Shown in pieces: positions 54,430-63,506 of a stretch of DNA of 64,000 nt. This DNA comes from an uncultured bacterium. GTDB taxonomy: Bacteria > Bacillota > Clostridia > Lachnospirales > Lachnospiraceae. Each line of letters begins with the position of its first letter. The first letter of the stretch is position 1. The position numbers and the translations under genes are program-made. The notes below the pieces were generated by a model. The model worked only from the letters and a program-made list of their open reading frames with translations. It did no database searches and was not told the DNA's origin. Location: assembly GCA_947383005.1 (NCBI GenBank), contig CANDBT010000013.1, positions 1 through 64,000 on the forward strand, read 5' to 3'.

Positions 54430-56145
54430 ATGTATAAGGGAACAAATGCCTCTTCCGGCATTGGTATCGGAAAGGCGGTTATTGTTGAAGAAACAGAGCT
54501 GGTCATTGAGAGAAAGACTGTTGCGGATGCGGCTGCTGAGGTGGAGCGTTTTAAGGGAGCGCTGGAAAAAACCATGAAGGAAACCGAGGCACTTGCGGCA
54601 GATTTGGCGACCAGAGTGGGCGAAAAGGAAGCAGAAATTTTACAGGGCCACATTATGCTTCTTCAAGACCCGGCATTAACCGGCGAGATTGAAAATACGA
54701 TCAAAGGAGAATGTATTTGCAGTGAATTTGCGGTAGAAATGGTATGCACGATGTATGCCAATGTGTTTGCTGGCATGGATGACGAGCTGATGCAGCAGCG
54801 TGCTACAGATATGCGGGATATCAAGACCCGTATGCAAAGAGTACTGATGGATGCCGAATCCGTGAATATTGCCGCGTTGCCGGAGGGAACCATTTTAATT
54901 GCGAAAGATCTGACTCCGTCGATGACAGCGGGAATCAATCCGAAAAATGTTATGGGTATTGTTACGGAATTAGGAGGGAAGACCTCCCACAGCGCGATCC
55001 TGGCCAGAGCGCTGGAGATTCCGGCAGTAGTTGCTGTGGCAGATTTTATCAGCGGCGTCAAGAACGGCGACGAGGTGATCCTTGACGGTGATCAGGGTGA
55101 TGTTTATGTCAATCCAGAGGCATCTGTCGAGAAAGAGTACACGGCAAAGAGAGACGAGTTCCTGGCGGCAAAAGAAGAATTAAAGAAATATATTGGCAAA
55201 CCAACAATCACTAAGGACGGCGTGACTGTAGAGCTGGTAGCGAATATCGGTAAACCGGCTGATGTGGATAAAGTGCTTCAATACGACGGGGAGGGCGTGG
55301 GCCTGTTCCGTACGGAGTTTTTGTTTATGGACAGGAATTCCATGCCTACGGAGGAAGAACAGTTTGAAGCCTACAAGAAAGTGGCGGAAGCGCTTAAGGG
55401 CAAACCGGTAATTATCCGTACTTTGGATATTGGCGGTGACAAAGAAATTCCTTATATGGGCCTGGAAAAGGACGAGAATCCTTTCCTGGGATATCGGGCT
55501 ATCCGCCTGTGCCTGGATCGCAAGGAGGATATCTATAAACCGCAATTGCGTGCTTTGCTGCGAGCCAGCGCCTTCGGCAATATTAAGATTATGATTCCTT
55601 TGGTTACTTGTATTGACGAGTATCGGGAAGTAAGAACGATTATTGATGAGCTGATGTTAGAGATGGATCGTCAGGGAATTGAATATAATAAGGATATTCA
55701 GGTTGGTATTATGGTGGAGACGGCTGCCGCATCCCTTATTGCCGATATTTTTGCCAAGGAAGTGGATTTCTTCAGTATCGGGACCAATGATCTGACCCAG
55801 TATACCATGTCGGTGGATCGTGGCAATGACAAGATTTCTTATTTGTATTCCACGTTTAATCCGGCAGTGCTTCGCAGTATCAAGCGGATTATTACCTGTG
55901 CGAGGGAAGCGGGAATTATGGTCGGCATGTGTGGAGAGGCGGCCAGTGATCCGATGCTGATTCCGTTGTTGCTGGCCTTTGGGCTTAATGAATTCAGTAT
56001 GAGTGCTTCCGCTATTTTGTATTCCCGGAAGCTGATTACCAATTTGAGCACAGAAGAGTTGCAAGAAGTGGCGGATAAGGCCATGAGTTTTGCCACCACT
56101 AAGGAAGTCGAAGATTATATGCGCAATTTTGTTGCCGGATTATAA
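54430..56145 (+). CDS. ptsI: PTS enzyme I (phosphoenolpyruvate-protein phosphotransferase)
   Basis: 571 aa from ATG 54430, behind AAGGAGGAG; the frame from 54385 has no site. Transfers phosphate from PEP to HPr. The phospho-His is in GGKTSHSAILARALEIPAVV; PEP-binding segments are DGEGVGLFRTEFLFMDR, IRTLDIGGDKEIPYM and GTNDLTQYTMSVDRGN; and the catalytic Cys is in GMCGEAASDP. Supplies the PTS operon at 19.7 kb. A stem-loop terminator follows at 56197. Confidence 0.97.
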   Translation: MYKGTNASSGIGIGKAVIVEETELVIERKTVADAAAEVERFKGALEKTMKETEALAADLATRVGEKEAEILQGHIMLLQDPALTGEIENTIKGECICSEFAVEMVCTMYANVFAGMDDELMQQRATDMRDIKTRMQRVLMDAESVNIAALPEGTILIAKDLTPSMTAGINPKNVMGIVTELGGKTSHSAILARALEIPAVVAVADFISGVKNGDEVILDGDQGDVYVNPEASVEKEYTAKRDEFLAAKEELKKYIGKPTITKDGVTVELVANIGKPADVDKVLQYDGEGVGLFRTEFLFMDRNSMPTEEEQFEAYKKVAEALKGKPVIIRTLDIGGDKEIPYMGLEKDENPFLGYRAIRLCLDRKEDIYKPQLRALLRASAFGNIKIMIPLVTCIDEYREVRTIIDELMLEMDRQGIEYNKDIQVGIMVETAAASLIADIFAKEVDFFSIGTNDLTQYTMSVDRGNDKISYLYSTFNPAVLRSIKRIITCAREAGIMVGMCGEAASDPMLIPLLLAFGLNEFSMSASAILYSRKLITNLSTEELQEVADKAMSFATTKEVEDYMRNFVAGL

Positions 56146-56196
56146 AGAGAAGGCGCAGGAAAAGCTGCTTTGGCGATGTTGAGAGGGAGTGTTTTG

Positions 56197-56225
56197 GCTG
56201 CCACATCGATATGTGGCAGCTATTT
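56197..56225 (+). terminator. Stem-loop terminator after ptsI
   Basis: gctgccacat pairs perfectly with atgtggcagc (10 bp, 4-nt loop), followed by tattt. The T-tract is interrupted, but the repeat that follows adds a second terminator hairpin. Confidence 0.6.
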
Positions 56226-56228
56226 CAT

Positions 56229-56355
56229 ATCATAGGAAAGCGCGTCTATGATACGAAACGCTCCGCGAGGATGCGCACTTCGCGCAAAGGAAGATGGTTG
56301 CTGTCGCAACCGCGCTCCGGCGCGGGTGTGCGTCAAGACGCACACTTTTTATATC
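56229..56355 (+). repeat. Dispersed terminator-bearing repeat, copy 3
   Basis: cataggaaagcgcgtctatgatacg, then cgctccgcg, gcacttcgcgcaaagg, gttgctgtcgcaac, and the terminal stem gtgtgcgtcaagacgcacac plus TTTTT. It matches 47269-47395 throughout. A partial tcataggaaatttt follows at 56354. Confidence 0.9.
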
Positions 56356-56413
56356 ATAGGAAATTTTCATTATTGCCGTTGGTTTGGCCAGGAGATAGGA
56401 TGGAAGATGGCAT

Positions 56414-57703
56414 ATGGCAGGATATTTGATTGGTTATATCATAAGTTTTATTCTGGCTGGAAGAGAACATTATTATTTGTCCGGAACGGTGCTGATTTTG
56501 ACAGCAATATGGCAGTATATCCGGGATTATAGCAATACAAAGAATCTGATTCATTTACGGGGGCTGTTTTCATTGTTTTGGATTGGAGGGCAGGGGCTGT
56601 CCTGTTTGAAACTTAGCTGGCTTCAGAGAGAGTGGGCCTGGATGACCTGGCTTTGTTTTGTGTTGGCTTATGTTGGATTCTGGATAGTGTTTGAGACGCT
56701 TTGCCGGATGTATGGGGCGGGTTATGACAATTATAGCCGATGGAGAAAATTTACCGGCAACCCTAAACCTGTTTTTCATATGATGGCTATGTTGACCGTT
56801 GTATCCGTAGGGGCGTTTTGTCTGGAGGCTACAGTCCTGGGATATATTCCTCTGTTTGTCAGAGGGGTGCCCCATGCGTATTCCGAATTTCATTTGACAG
56901 GAATCCATTACCTGACTATCTCTTGTGTGCTGATTCCTTCATTGTCCGTACTGTATTTTCATATGGAGAGAGGAAGGGGAAGTGAGCAAAGGGAGGTGGC
57001 GGCGGTTTTTATGACCTTGATTGCTTTGGCGATTCCCATTCTCTGCGTGTCCAGGTTTCAGTTCCTGTTTGCGGTTTTGCTGGCGGCCCTGGTTTTTATT
57101 TCTTTGCAGAGACAATTTAATCCTTTGCTTTTGTTGGGGCTTTTGCTGTTTATTATTCCGGTATATCTGATTTTATCCGTGGCCAGAAGCCATGATGTGG
57201 AGTATTTAAATGGGATTTTTGAGATGAAATATGCAAAGATGCCTATTTTTATTACTCAGCCTTATATGTATATTGCCAATAATTATGATAATTTTAATTG
57301 CCTGGTGGAGGTACTGCCGGAACACAGTATGGGCTTGAGGGGGATGTTCCCTCTTTGGGCATTGACGGGGCTGAAATTTTTATTTCCGCAGTTGATTAAT
57401 TTTCCTATATATGTGGATAAGGAAGAATTGACTACGCTGACTCTGTTTTATGACGCGTATTATGATTTTGGGTGGGCAGGGGTGCTGATATTTTCCTGTA
57501 TAATAGGATTGGCAGCATATGTATTATCCGTCAAGCTGAGGGAGATGAGAAACCCTTTGGGATATTTGCTTTATGCCCAAATGGCCGCCTATTTTATGTT
57601 GTCTTTTTTTACCACTTGGTTCAGCAATGCAACTACCTGGTTTTATTTGATTTTGACAGGGCTGATGGCGGCCTATTATCATACGAATGAACATCGGCGT
57701 TAG
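56414..57703 (+). CDS. O-antigen-polymerase-like membrane protein (oligosaccharide repeat-unit polymerase type)
   Basis: 429 aa with about eleven or twelve membrane segments and a large extracellular loop near residues 290-330 (YIANNYDNFNCLVEVLPEHSMGLRG). This loop-containing pattern and the Asn/Tyr-rich segment fit the Wzy/oligosaccharide-repeat polymerase superfamily, which joins lipid-linked sugar units outside the membrane. No glycosyltransferase or flippase gene is nearby, which is unusual. The ribosome site is weak at ATG 56414; two nearby ATGs (56400, 56407) are in other frames. Confidence 0.75.
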   Translation: MAGYLIGYIISFILAGREHYYLSGTVLILTAIWQYIRDYSNTKNLIHLRGLFSLFWIGGQGLSCLKLSWLQREWAWMTWLCFVLAYVGFWIVFETLCRMYGAGYDNYSRWRKFTGNPKPVFHMMAMLTVVSVGAFCLEATVLGYIPLFVRGVPHAYSEFHLTGIHYLTISCVLIPSLSVLYFHMERGRGSEQREVAAVFMTLIALAIPILCVSRFQFLFAVLLAALVFISLQRQFNPLLLLGLLLFIIPVYLILSVARSHDVEYLNGIFEMKYAKMPIFITQPYMYIANNYDNFNCLVEVLPEHSMGLRGMFPLWALTGLKFLFPQLINFPIYVDKEELTTLTLFYDAYYDFGWAGVLIFSCIIGLAAYVLSVKLREMRNPLGYLLYAQMAAYFMLSFFTTWFSNATTWFYLILTGLMAAYYHTNEHRR

Positions 57704-57765
57704 TGTGCTGACACATTTGAAAATCGTTTTTATGCCGGATGGCAGACAGAAAGGGGAATAATGAC

Positions 57766-58956
57766 ATGATATCGGAAAGAGTAAAACCATTGGTAGCGAA
57801 TAATTCAGTGATTCGCGTAATGTTTGAGGAGGGGAAGAGGTTGGCTGCTCTTTACGGATCTGAAAATGTTTTTGATTTCAGTCTGGGCAATCCCAATGTG
57901 CCGGCGCCGGATGAGGTTAAAGAAGCGATTTTAGATGTTTTGGAAGAGGAGGATTCGACCTTTGTCCATGGTTATATGAGCAATGCCGGTTATGAAGATG
58001 TACGTGAGACGGTGGCATGTTCCTTAAATAAACGGTTCGGAACGAATTTTTCCGGCAATAATATTTTAATGACCGTAGGTGCTGCCAGTGGATTGAATAT
58101 AATTTTAAAAACCATTTTAAATCCGGGTGACGAAGTGATCGTATTTGCCCCGTTCTTTTTGGAATATGGGAATTATGTACGTAATTATGACGGGGAATTG
58201 GTTGTGGTGGCGCCCAATACGGTCGATTTTCAGCCAAACCTTGAGGAGTTTGAGCAAAAAATAACCGACCGCACCCGGGCGGTGATCATCAATTCTCCAA
58301 ACAATCCCACAGGAGTAGTATATTCGGATAAAACGCTGCGGGCAATCGCACAGATTCTGCAGAGAAAAGAATGTGAGTTTGGGAACGCTATTGTGTTGAT
58401 TTCCGACGAGCCTTACCGTGAGCTGGCTTATGACGGGGTGGAGGTTCCCTATGTGACGAAATATTATGCGGATACGGTGGTTTGTTACTCTTACAGTAAA
58501 TCGTTATCCCTGCCAGGGGAACGGATCGGATATCTGGTTATCCCTGATGAATTGAAGGATAGCGCACAGGTGATTACGGCAGTGGCTATTGTGAACAGAG
58601 TGCTGGGCTGTGTAAATGCGCCATCTTTGATGCAGAGAGTGATAAAACGATGTATTGAGAGGAATGCATCCGTAGATCTGGCTGCTTATGACCGGAACAG
58701 GGAACGCTTGTATCAGGGGCTTAAGGAATGCGGATTTACCTGCATAAAACCAGAAGGGGCGTTTTATCTTTTCGTGAAGTCCCCTGTGGAGGATGAGAAA
58801 GCTTTTTGCGCCAAAGCGGAAAAGCATAATTTGCTGCTGGTGCCGGGAAGCTCCTTTGCTTGTCCGGGTTATGTGAGAATTGCTTATTGTGTTTCTTATG
58901 AACAGATTGAACGCTCTATGCCGGCATTTCGTGCGTTGGCTAAGGAATATTTGTAA
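57766..58956 (+). CDS. PLP-dependent class I/II aminotransferase
   Basis: 396 aa from ATG 57766, behind AAAGGGGAA. Fold-type I aminotransferase: FDFSLGNPNVPAP near the start, NSPNNPTGVVY (cofactor Asn), ISDEPYRELAYDG (Asp), and YSYSKSLSLPGERIGYL with the PLP Lys. The Arg in CPGYVRIAYCVS binds the substrate carboxylate. The NPTGVVYS and ISDEPYRELAY segments suggest an aspartate- or alanine-type aminotransferase, but substrate is not certain. 53 bp upstream of a second aminotransferase. Confidence 0.88.
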   Translation: MISERVKPLVANNSVIRVMFEEGKRLAALYGSENVFDFSLGNPNVPAPDEVKEAILDVLEEEDSTFVHGYMSNAGYEDVRETVACSLNKRFGTNFSGNNILMTVGAASGLNIILKTILNPGDEVIVFAPFFLEYGNYVRNYDGELVVVAPNTVDFQPNLEEFEQKITDRTRAVIINSPNNPTGVVYSDKTLRAIAQILQRKECEFGNAIVLISDEPYRELAYDGVEVPYVTKYYADTVVCYSYSKSLSLPGERIGYLVIPDELKDSAQVITAVAIVNRVLGCVNAPSLMQRVIKRCIERNASVDLAAYDRNRERLYQGLKECGFTCIKPEGAFYLFVKSPVEDEKAFCAKAEKHNLLLVPGSSFACPGYVRIAYCVSYEQIERSMPAFRALAKEYL

Positions 58957-59009
58957 CAGTTCAGCGGTTGTATGACTTCGAATACTTGACTTAATAGGGA
59001 GGATGCAGG

Positions 59010-60071
59010 ATGAAGCCTTGGGAAAAAAATATAAGAAAAGTGGTTCCTTATACGCCGGGAGACCAGCCGGCCGGAACAAAATTAATCAAACTGAATACCA
59101 ATGAAAACCCTTATCCGCCGGCGCCGGGAGTAAAAAAGGCGATGCAGGAGTTGGATTTTGCCTGCCTTCGGAAATATCCCGATCCGTCGTCATCTTTATT
59201 AGTCCGCTGTCTGGCCGAATATTATGGGGTGGAGGATGAGCAGGTATTTGTCGGTGTCGGGTCAGATGATGTGCTGGCTATGATTTTTTTGACTTTTTTC
59301 AACTCCGAAAAGCCGGTTTTATTTCCTGACGTCAGCTATTCTTTTTATCCGGTGTGGGCAAAACTGTATGGCATCCCTTATCAGACACCGGCATTGGATG
59401 AGGAATTCCGTATTCGCAAGGAAGATTATTATCAGGAGAACGGCGGGGTGATTTTTCCTAATCCCAATGCGCCGACAGGGCTTTTGCTCTCTTTGGAGGA
59501 GATAGAAGATATCCTTAAGCACAATCAGGATGTGGTAGTCGTTGTGGACGAAGCATATATTGATTTTGGAGGGAAATCAAGCCTGGGTTTGACCCGGCAG
59601 TATCAGAATCTGCTGGTAGTACAAACGTTCAGTAAAGCGCGTTCTATGGCGGGACTGCGGATTGGCTTTGCCATCGGGCATCGGGATTTGATCCGTGCGT
59701 TAAATGATGTGAAATATTCGTTTAATTCTTATACCATGAATATCCCTTCCCTGGTTTTAGGGGCGGAAGCAGTGAAGGACCAGGAATATTTTCAAAAAAC
59801 GGTTAAGAAAATTATCGACACCAGAGAACGAGCCAAGATACGGCTCAGGGAACTGGGATTTTCTTTTCCCGATTCCAAGGCAAATTTTATTTTTGCCAGC
59901 CACAGCCGCATCCCGGCTGAAGAGCTGTTTGAAGTATTGCGCCAAAATCAAATTTATGTCCGCTATTTTAAACAGCCCCGCTTGGAGAATTCCCTGAGGA
60001 TTACTATAGGGACGGATGAGGAAATGGAAGAATTGTTTGCTTTTCTGGCTGATTATTTGAAAACGCATTAA
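59010..60071 (+). CDS. hisC: Histidinol-phosphate aminotransferase-like protein
   Basis: 353 aa, behind AGGGAGGATG. HisC-type: KLNTNENPYPPAPGVKKAM, RKYPDPSSSLLVRCLAEYYG, GVGSDDVLAMIF, FPNPNAPTGLLLS, VVDEAYIDFGG and VQTFSKARSMAGLRIGFAIG (PLP Lys), then RYFKQPRLENSLRITIG. HisC uses histidinol phosphate in His synthesis and sometimes also aromatic amino acids. No other his gene is present in the window, so it may act alone or on another substrate. The overall match to HisC is strong. Confidence 0.87.
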   Translation: MKPWEKNIRKVVPYTPGDQPAGTKLIKLNTNENPYPPAPGVKKAMQELDFACLRKYPDPSSSLLVRCLAEYYGVEDEQVFVGVGSDDVLAMIFLTFFNSEKPVLFPDVSYSFYPVWAKLYGIPYQTPALDEEFRIRKEDYYQENGGVIFPNPNAPTGLLLSLEEIEDILKHNQDVVVVVDEAYIDFGGKSSLGLTRQYQNLLVVQTFSKARSMAGLRIGFAIGHRDLIRALNDVKYSFNSYTMNIPSLVLGAEAVKDQEYFQKTVKKIIDTRERAKIRLRELGFSFPDSKANFIFASHSRIPAEELFEVLRQNQIYVRYFKQPRLENSLRITIGTDEEMEELFAFLADYLKTH

Positions 60072-60109
60072 TATTTTTCTCTATAGAAGCATCATATGCA
60101 GGAGGGTCG

Positions 60110-61240
60110 ATGGAAAGCGTAAAAAATTATATGAGGATTCTGTTGAATATCGCTATTCCTTTGACGGGGATAGTTTTGGTCTGTTTAGCCGGGCCTAAGC
60201 TTCTGGTCTTTTTTATGCCCTTTGTCATTGGATGGCTGATTGCCATGATTGCCAATCCGTTAGTCCGTTTTCTGGAAAAGCGAATGAAAATTGTCCGGAA
60301 GCACAGCTCGGCTATGATCATTGTAGCCGTGCTGGCTGTGGTTATCGGCCTGGGATATTTTCTGATTAGCCGTCTGTTGATTCAGGCTGTCAGTCTGGCC
60401 AAGGAATTGCCGGAGTTGTACGAAGCGCTGTCTTTGGAACTGGATTCTCTGTTTTTGCGTTTTGACCGTCTGCTTTGGGTGCTGCCGGACAATATCCGCC
60501 AGATGTGGAGAGAATTTACCGGCAATGTGGGCCAGATGCTCAGTTTGCTGGTGCAAAAGATTGCTTCGCCCACGGTCGAAGCCGCGGGGAGCATGGCGAA
60601 AGGCATTCCGGCCGTATTGGTAAACGTGGTGGTGACGGTTTTGTCTTCTTATTTTTTCCTGGCGGAAAGGGAACAGATTTTTGGCTTTTGGGAGAAATAT
60701 CTGCCGGAGGAGGGGAGGCAGTATGTCCATTTCCTTAAAGAGGATATAAAAAGGCTGATTGGCGGATATTTCCTGGCCCAATTCAAAATCATGTTTGTTG
60801 TGGCAGCGATTTTGCTGGCCGGTTTTCTGGTATTGGGCATAAGGTATGCGTTCCTTTTGGCAATATTGATTGCCATGTTGGATTTCCTGCCTTTGTTTGG
60901 GACAGGTACAGTGCTGCTTCCCTGGGCTTTTTTAAGAATTTTGTCCGGGAAATATATGCAGGCGTTGGGAATGGCTGCTCTTTATGTGCTGACTCAGGTA
61001 GTGCGCCAGATGATACAACCCAAAATTGTCGGAGATTCCATGGGGCTTCCTCCCATGTATACTTTGATTTTTCTTTATCTTGGTTTTAAGCTTCGCGGTA
61101 TCTCTGGTATGATTGTGGCAGTACCTCTGGGCATTTTGGCGATAAAATTATATGAATACGGTTTTTTTAATTCCCTTATTGAAAATATCCGCATATTGGT
61201 GCATGATATTAATGCGTTCCGTAAGGATAGCCATAGATAG
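60110..61240 (+). CDS. ytvI: YtvI-like AI-2E-family membrane protein
   Basis: 376 aa, GGAGGG upstream, with about eight membrane segments. The pattern LLVFFMPFVIGWLIAMIANPLVRFLEKRMK at the start and DFLPLFGTGTVLLPWAFLRILSGKYMQALGMAAL, then MGLPPMYTLIFLYLGFKLRGISGMIVAVPLGI in the C-terminal half, are typical of the AI-2E/PerM family. The clostridial variant is often annotated as the sporulation integral membrane protein YtvI. Its role in sporulation is recalled from B. subtilis, not shown here. Confidence 0.82.
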   Translation: MESVKNYMRILLNIAIPLTGIVLVCLAGPKLLVFFMPFVIGWLIAMIANPLVRFLEKRMKIVRKHSSAMIIVAVLAVVIGLGYFLISRLLIQAVSLAKELPELYEALSLELDSLFLRFDRLLWVLPDNIRQMWREFTGNVGQMLSLLVQKIASPTVEAAGSMAKGIPAVLVNVVVTVLSSYFFLAEREQIFGFWEKYLPEEGRQYVHFLKEDIKRLIGGYFLAQFKIMFVVAAILLAGFLVLGIRYAFLLAILIAMLDFLPLFGTGTVLLPWAFLRILSGKYMQALGMAALYVLTQVVRQMIQPKIVGDSMGLPPMYTLIFLYLGFKLRGISGMIVAVPLGILAIKLYEYGFFNSLIENIRILVHDINAFRKDSHR

Positions 61241-61319
61241 CCGATAAATTTCCCATAAATTTCCCATTAGATGGACTATGAAGAAGGGGATTGGGAAGTA
61301 TACAAAGGAGTGCGAAAGA

Positions 61320-61955
61320 ATGACAAAAAAGCAACTGGCTTTGGAGATAATTGAGCGGTTGAAAAAAGAATACCCGGATGCCGGATGTACATTGGATTAT
61401 GACCAGGCATGGAAATTGCTGGTCAGTGTGCGCCTGGCGGCACAATGTACGGATGCGCGGGTGAATGTGGTAGTGGAGAAACTTTATCAAAAGTATCCGG
61501 ATATCGATGCCCTGGCGGAAGCTTCCGTGGAAGATATTGAACAGATTGTACGGCCTTGCGGCTTGGGACACAGCAAGGCCAGGGATATTCATGCCTGTAT
61601 GAAGATTTTACGGGACAAGTATGGAGGAAAAGTTCCTGAAGATTTTGACGAAGTATTGAAGCTGCCGGGGGTAGGTCGGAAAAGCGCTAATTTGATTATG
61701 GGGGATGTATTCGGTAAGCCTGCTATAGTGACCGATACGCATTGTATTCGTTTGGTCAATCGCATGGGCCTGGTGGATGGCATAAAGGAACCCCAAAAAG
61801 TGGAGATGGCATTGTGGAAAATCATCCCGCCAAAGGAGGGCAGCGATTTCTGCCATCGGCTGGTATATCATGGACGGGATGTATGTACAGCGCGGACAAA
61901 GCCTTACTGTGAGCGATGCTGCCTGAAGGATATCTGCAAGAAGGTAATACAATAA
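61320..61955 (+). CDS. nth: Endonuclease III (base-excision DNA glycosylase)
   Basis: 211 aa from ATG 61320, behind AAAGGAG; the longer frame from 61278 lacks a site. Removes oxidised pyrimidines and nicks the strand. HhH-GPD core: LPGVGRKSANLIMGDVFGK (helix-hairpin-helix with the catalytic Lys) and VTDTHCIRLVNRMG (catalytic Asp). The 4Fe-4S cluster Cys pattern C-x6-C-x2-C-x5-C is visible in VCTARTKPYCERCCLKDICKK. Divergent spacing to neighbours is ordinary. Confidence 0.95.
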   Translation: MTKKQLALEIIERLKKEYPDAGCTLDYDQAWKLLVSVRLAAQCTDARVNVVVEKLYQKYPDIDALAEASVEDIEQIVRPCGLGHSKARDIHACMKILRDKYGGKVPEDFDEVLKLPGVGRKSANLIMGDVFGKPAIVTDTHCIRLVNRMGLVDGIKEPQKVEMALWKIIPPKEGSDFCHRLVYHGRDVCTARTKPYCERCCLKDICKKVIQ

Positions 61956-62073
61956 AAGTGCAGATTCTTGCCACAGGGATTCTTGCCATATGTCTGCGCA
62001 GGGCAGGCCCCGGCGAAAAGTACATTGACGAGCGTTTTCGGAGAGTACTCATTGACAGAAAATGGAGGAGAAT

Positions 62074-63276
62074 ATGAAATACAGGGTTCCTGTTTATTAC
62101 GACAAATTTGTGTGCCTTGGAGCAGAGTGCCAGGATACCTGCTGTAAGGATTGGCGGATTGCTATTGATGGGAATAGTTATAAAAACTACCGGCAGCAGC
62201 CCGGTGAATGGGGGCGCAGGCTTTTCCGGGAGATTGATCACAAAAACAGGAGCTTTCGTCTGCATGGGCGGACTTGCGCTTTTTATAACAGGGAAGGCAT
62301 GTGTGATATTTATAAAGAAATGGGCAGGCAGGGATTGTGTAGCGGGTGCAGGGATTATCCGCGGCACAGGGAAGATTACGGGGAGATACAGGAGATCATG
62401 TTGTCGCTGTCCTGCCCGGAGGCGGCAAGATTAATTTTGGAAGATGAATTCCAGGGCGCCTGGCGGGAACAATATAGGGAAGGAAAGCCCACAAATGCCG
62501 TGGCAGAGAAAGCGTTTTTGCAGGATTTGCAGGAGCTTCGTCAGGTCATGACTAATCTCATCAAAAACCGTGCGGTCGGCTGGAATCAGCGGATGGCCAT
62601 GGTGTTGGCACTGGCACATGATTTTCAGTGCCATAACGAAAGAATCCGAAGATTGGATTATCCGCAGTCCGGTGAGAGGCGAAGGCGGTGGGTGAGGTGG
62701 CTTTCAAAACGGTATTTGAGCCGCGATGCGCCAGCCCGTTTTTGTGAGCAGATGCGTCCATATCAAAATGAGGGCACAAAGCGGATGGTTCGTATGGCGG
62801 CCTGGATGCGGCTGACTCAGCAGATGGAGCCGGTTTTGCCATATTGGCAGCAAAAACAAGACAGGGTCTGCACCAGTTTGTATCATGAACGAAAAACAGC
62901 AGAATATCTGGATCTGGAGCGTTCCTTTAGGCAGGAATGTATGCAGTGGGAACAGGAATGGGAGAATTTGGCTTTGTATTTTATTCATACATTTCTTTTG
63001 GGGGCTGTTTATGACGGAGATGTATATGGAAAAGTTAAACATATGATATTTGGATGCCAGGTGATTCGGGAGTGGTGCTTGTTCCGATATGGAAATACCG
63101 GTGCAGTTACCCGTGAGGATTTGATTGCTGCTGCTTATCGCTATTCCAGGCAAGTGGAAAATTCCGATGCCAATTTGGAATATTTGGAGCGGCAGTTTAA
63201 AAATAACCGTTTGTTTCATCTGCATTCTATATTGGAAGTGTTGGCGGGACAGACAGGTACAGAAGCTGCATGGTAG
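62074..63276 (+). CDS. FliB-like flagellin lysine-N-methylase family protein
   Basis: 400 aa. ATG 62074 is chosen because the GGAGGAG between it and the ATG at 62062 is the ribosome site. The N-terminal Cys-rich part (YDKFVCLGAECQDTCCKDWRI, then CAFYNREGMCDIYKEMGRQGLCSGCRDYPR) is the diagnostic Cys pattern of FliB/YkgJ-like proteins and probably binds metal. The rest is helical (RWLSKRYLSRDAPARFCEQM). FliB methylates flagellin Lys in Salmonella; no flagellar gene is in this window, so the substrate may be different. Function not proven. Confidence 0.82.
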   Translation: MKYRVPVYYDKFVCLGAECQDTCCKDWRIAIDGNSYKNYRQQPGEWGRRLFREIDHKNRSFRLHGRTCAFYNREGMCDIYKEMGRQGLCSGCRDYPRHREDYGEIQEIMLSLSCPEAARLILEDEFQGAWREQYREGKPTNAVAEKAFLQDLQELRQVMTNLIKNRAVGWNQRMAMVLALAHDFQCHNERIRRLDYPQSGERRRRWVRWLSKRYLSRDAPARFCEQMRPYQNEGTKRMVRMAAWMRLTQQMEPVLPYWQQKQDRVCTSLYHERKTAEYLDLERSFRQECMQWEQEWENLALYFIHTFLLGAVYDGDVYGKVKHMIFGCQVIREWCLFRYGNTGAVTREDLIAAAYRYSRQVENSDANLEYLERQFKNNRLFHLHSILEVLAGQTGTEAAW

Positions 63277-63318
63277 CTCCACAACAGACAAAACACGGCT
63301 GCCGATAAATTTTCAATA

Positions 63319-63481
63319 ATGTACTCTCGGAGTCTCTCTGTGCCTGATTTTGTGAGATGATTTTTTGTCAGATGTGCATAAATTTATGAGGCGTACGTGG
63401 AACGTACGTTGATTAAATTTATGCGCATATGACGGAAAATCAGCCACAAAGGCAGGTGCAGGAGAGATTCCGAGAGTACAT
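63319..63481 (+). mobile_element. MITE-like palindromic element, copy D (complete, with target duplication)
   Basis: 163 bp from atgtactctcgg to ccgagagtacat, flanked on both sides by CAATA (63314-63318 and 63482-63486). Arms are complementary for ~55 bp (tgattttgtg, tttgtcagatg against catatgacggaaaatca). The centre is ggcgtacgtggaacgtacg. It carries an ATG in frame with the downstream response-regulator ORF (MTENQPQRQVQERFREYI). Confidence 0.88.
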
Positions 63482-63506
63482 CAATAAGAAAAAGGTGGGT
63501 ATGAAC

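Noticed and set aside
59010..60071. Cobalamin-type aminotransferase (CobD) instead of HisC
   Set aside because: No cobalamin gene nearby, and the N-terminal and PLP-Lys segments fit HisC better; substrate still open.
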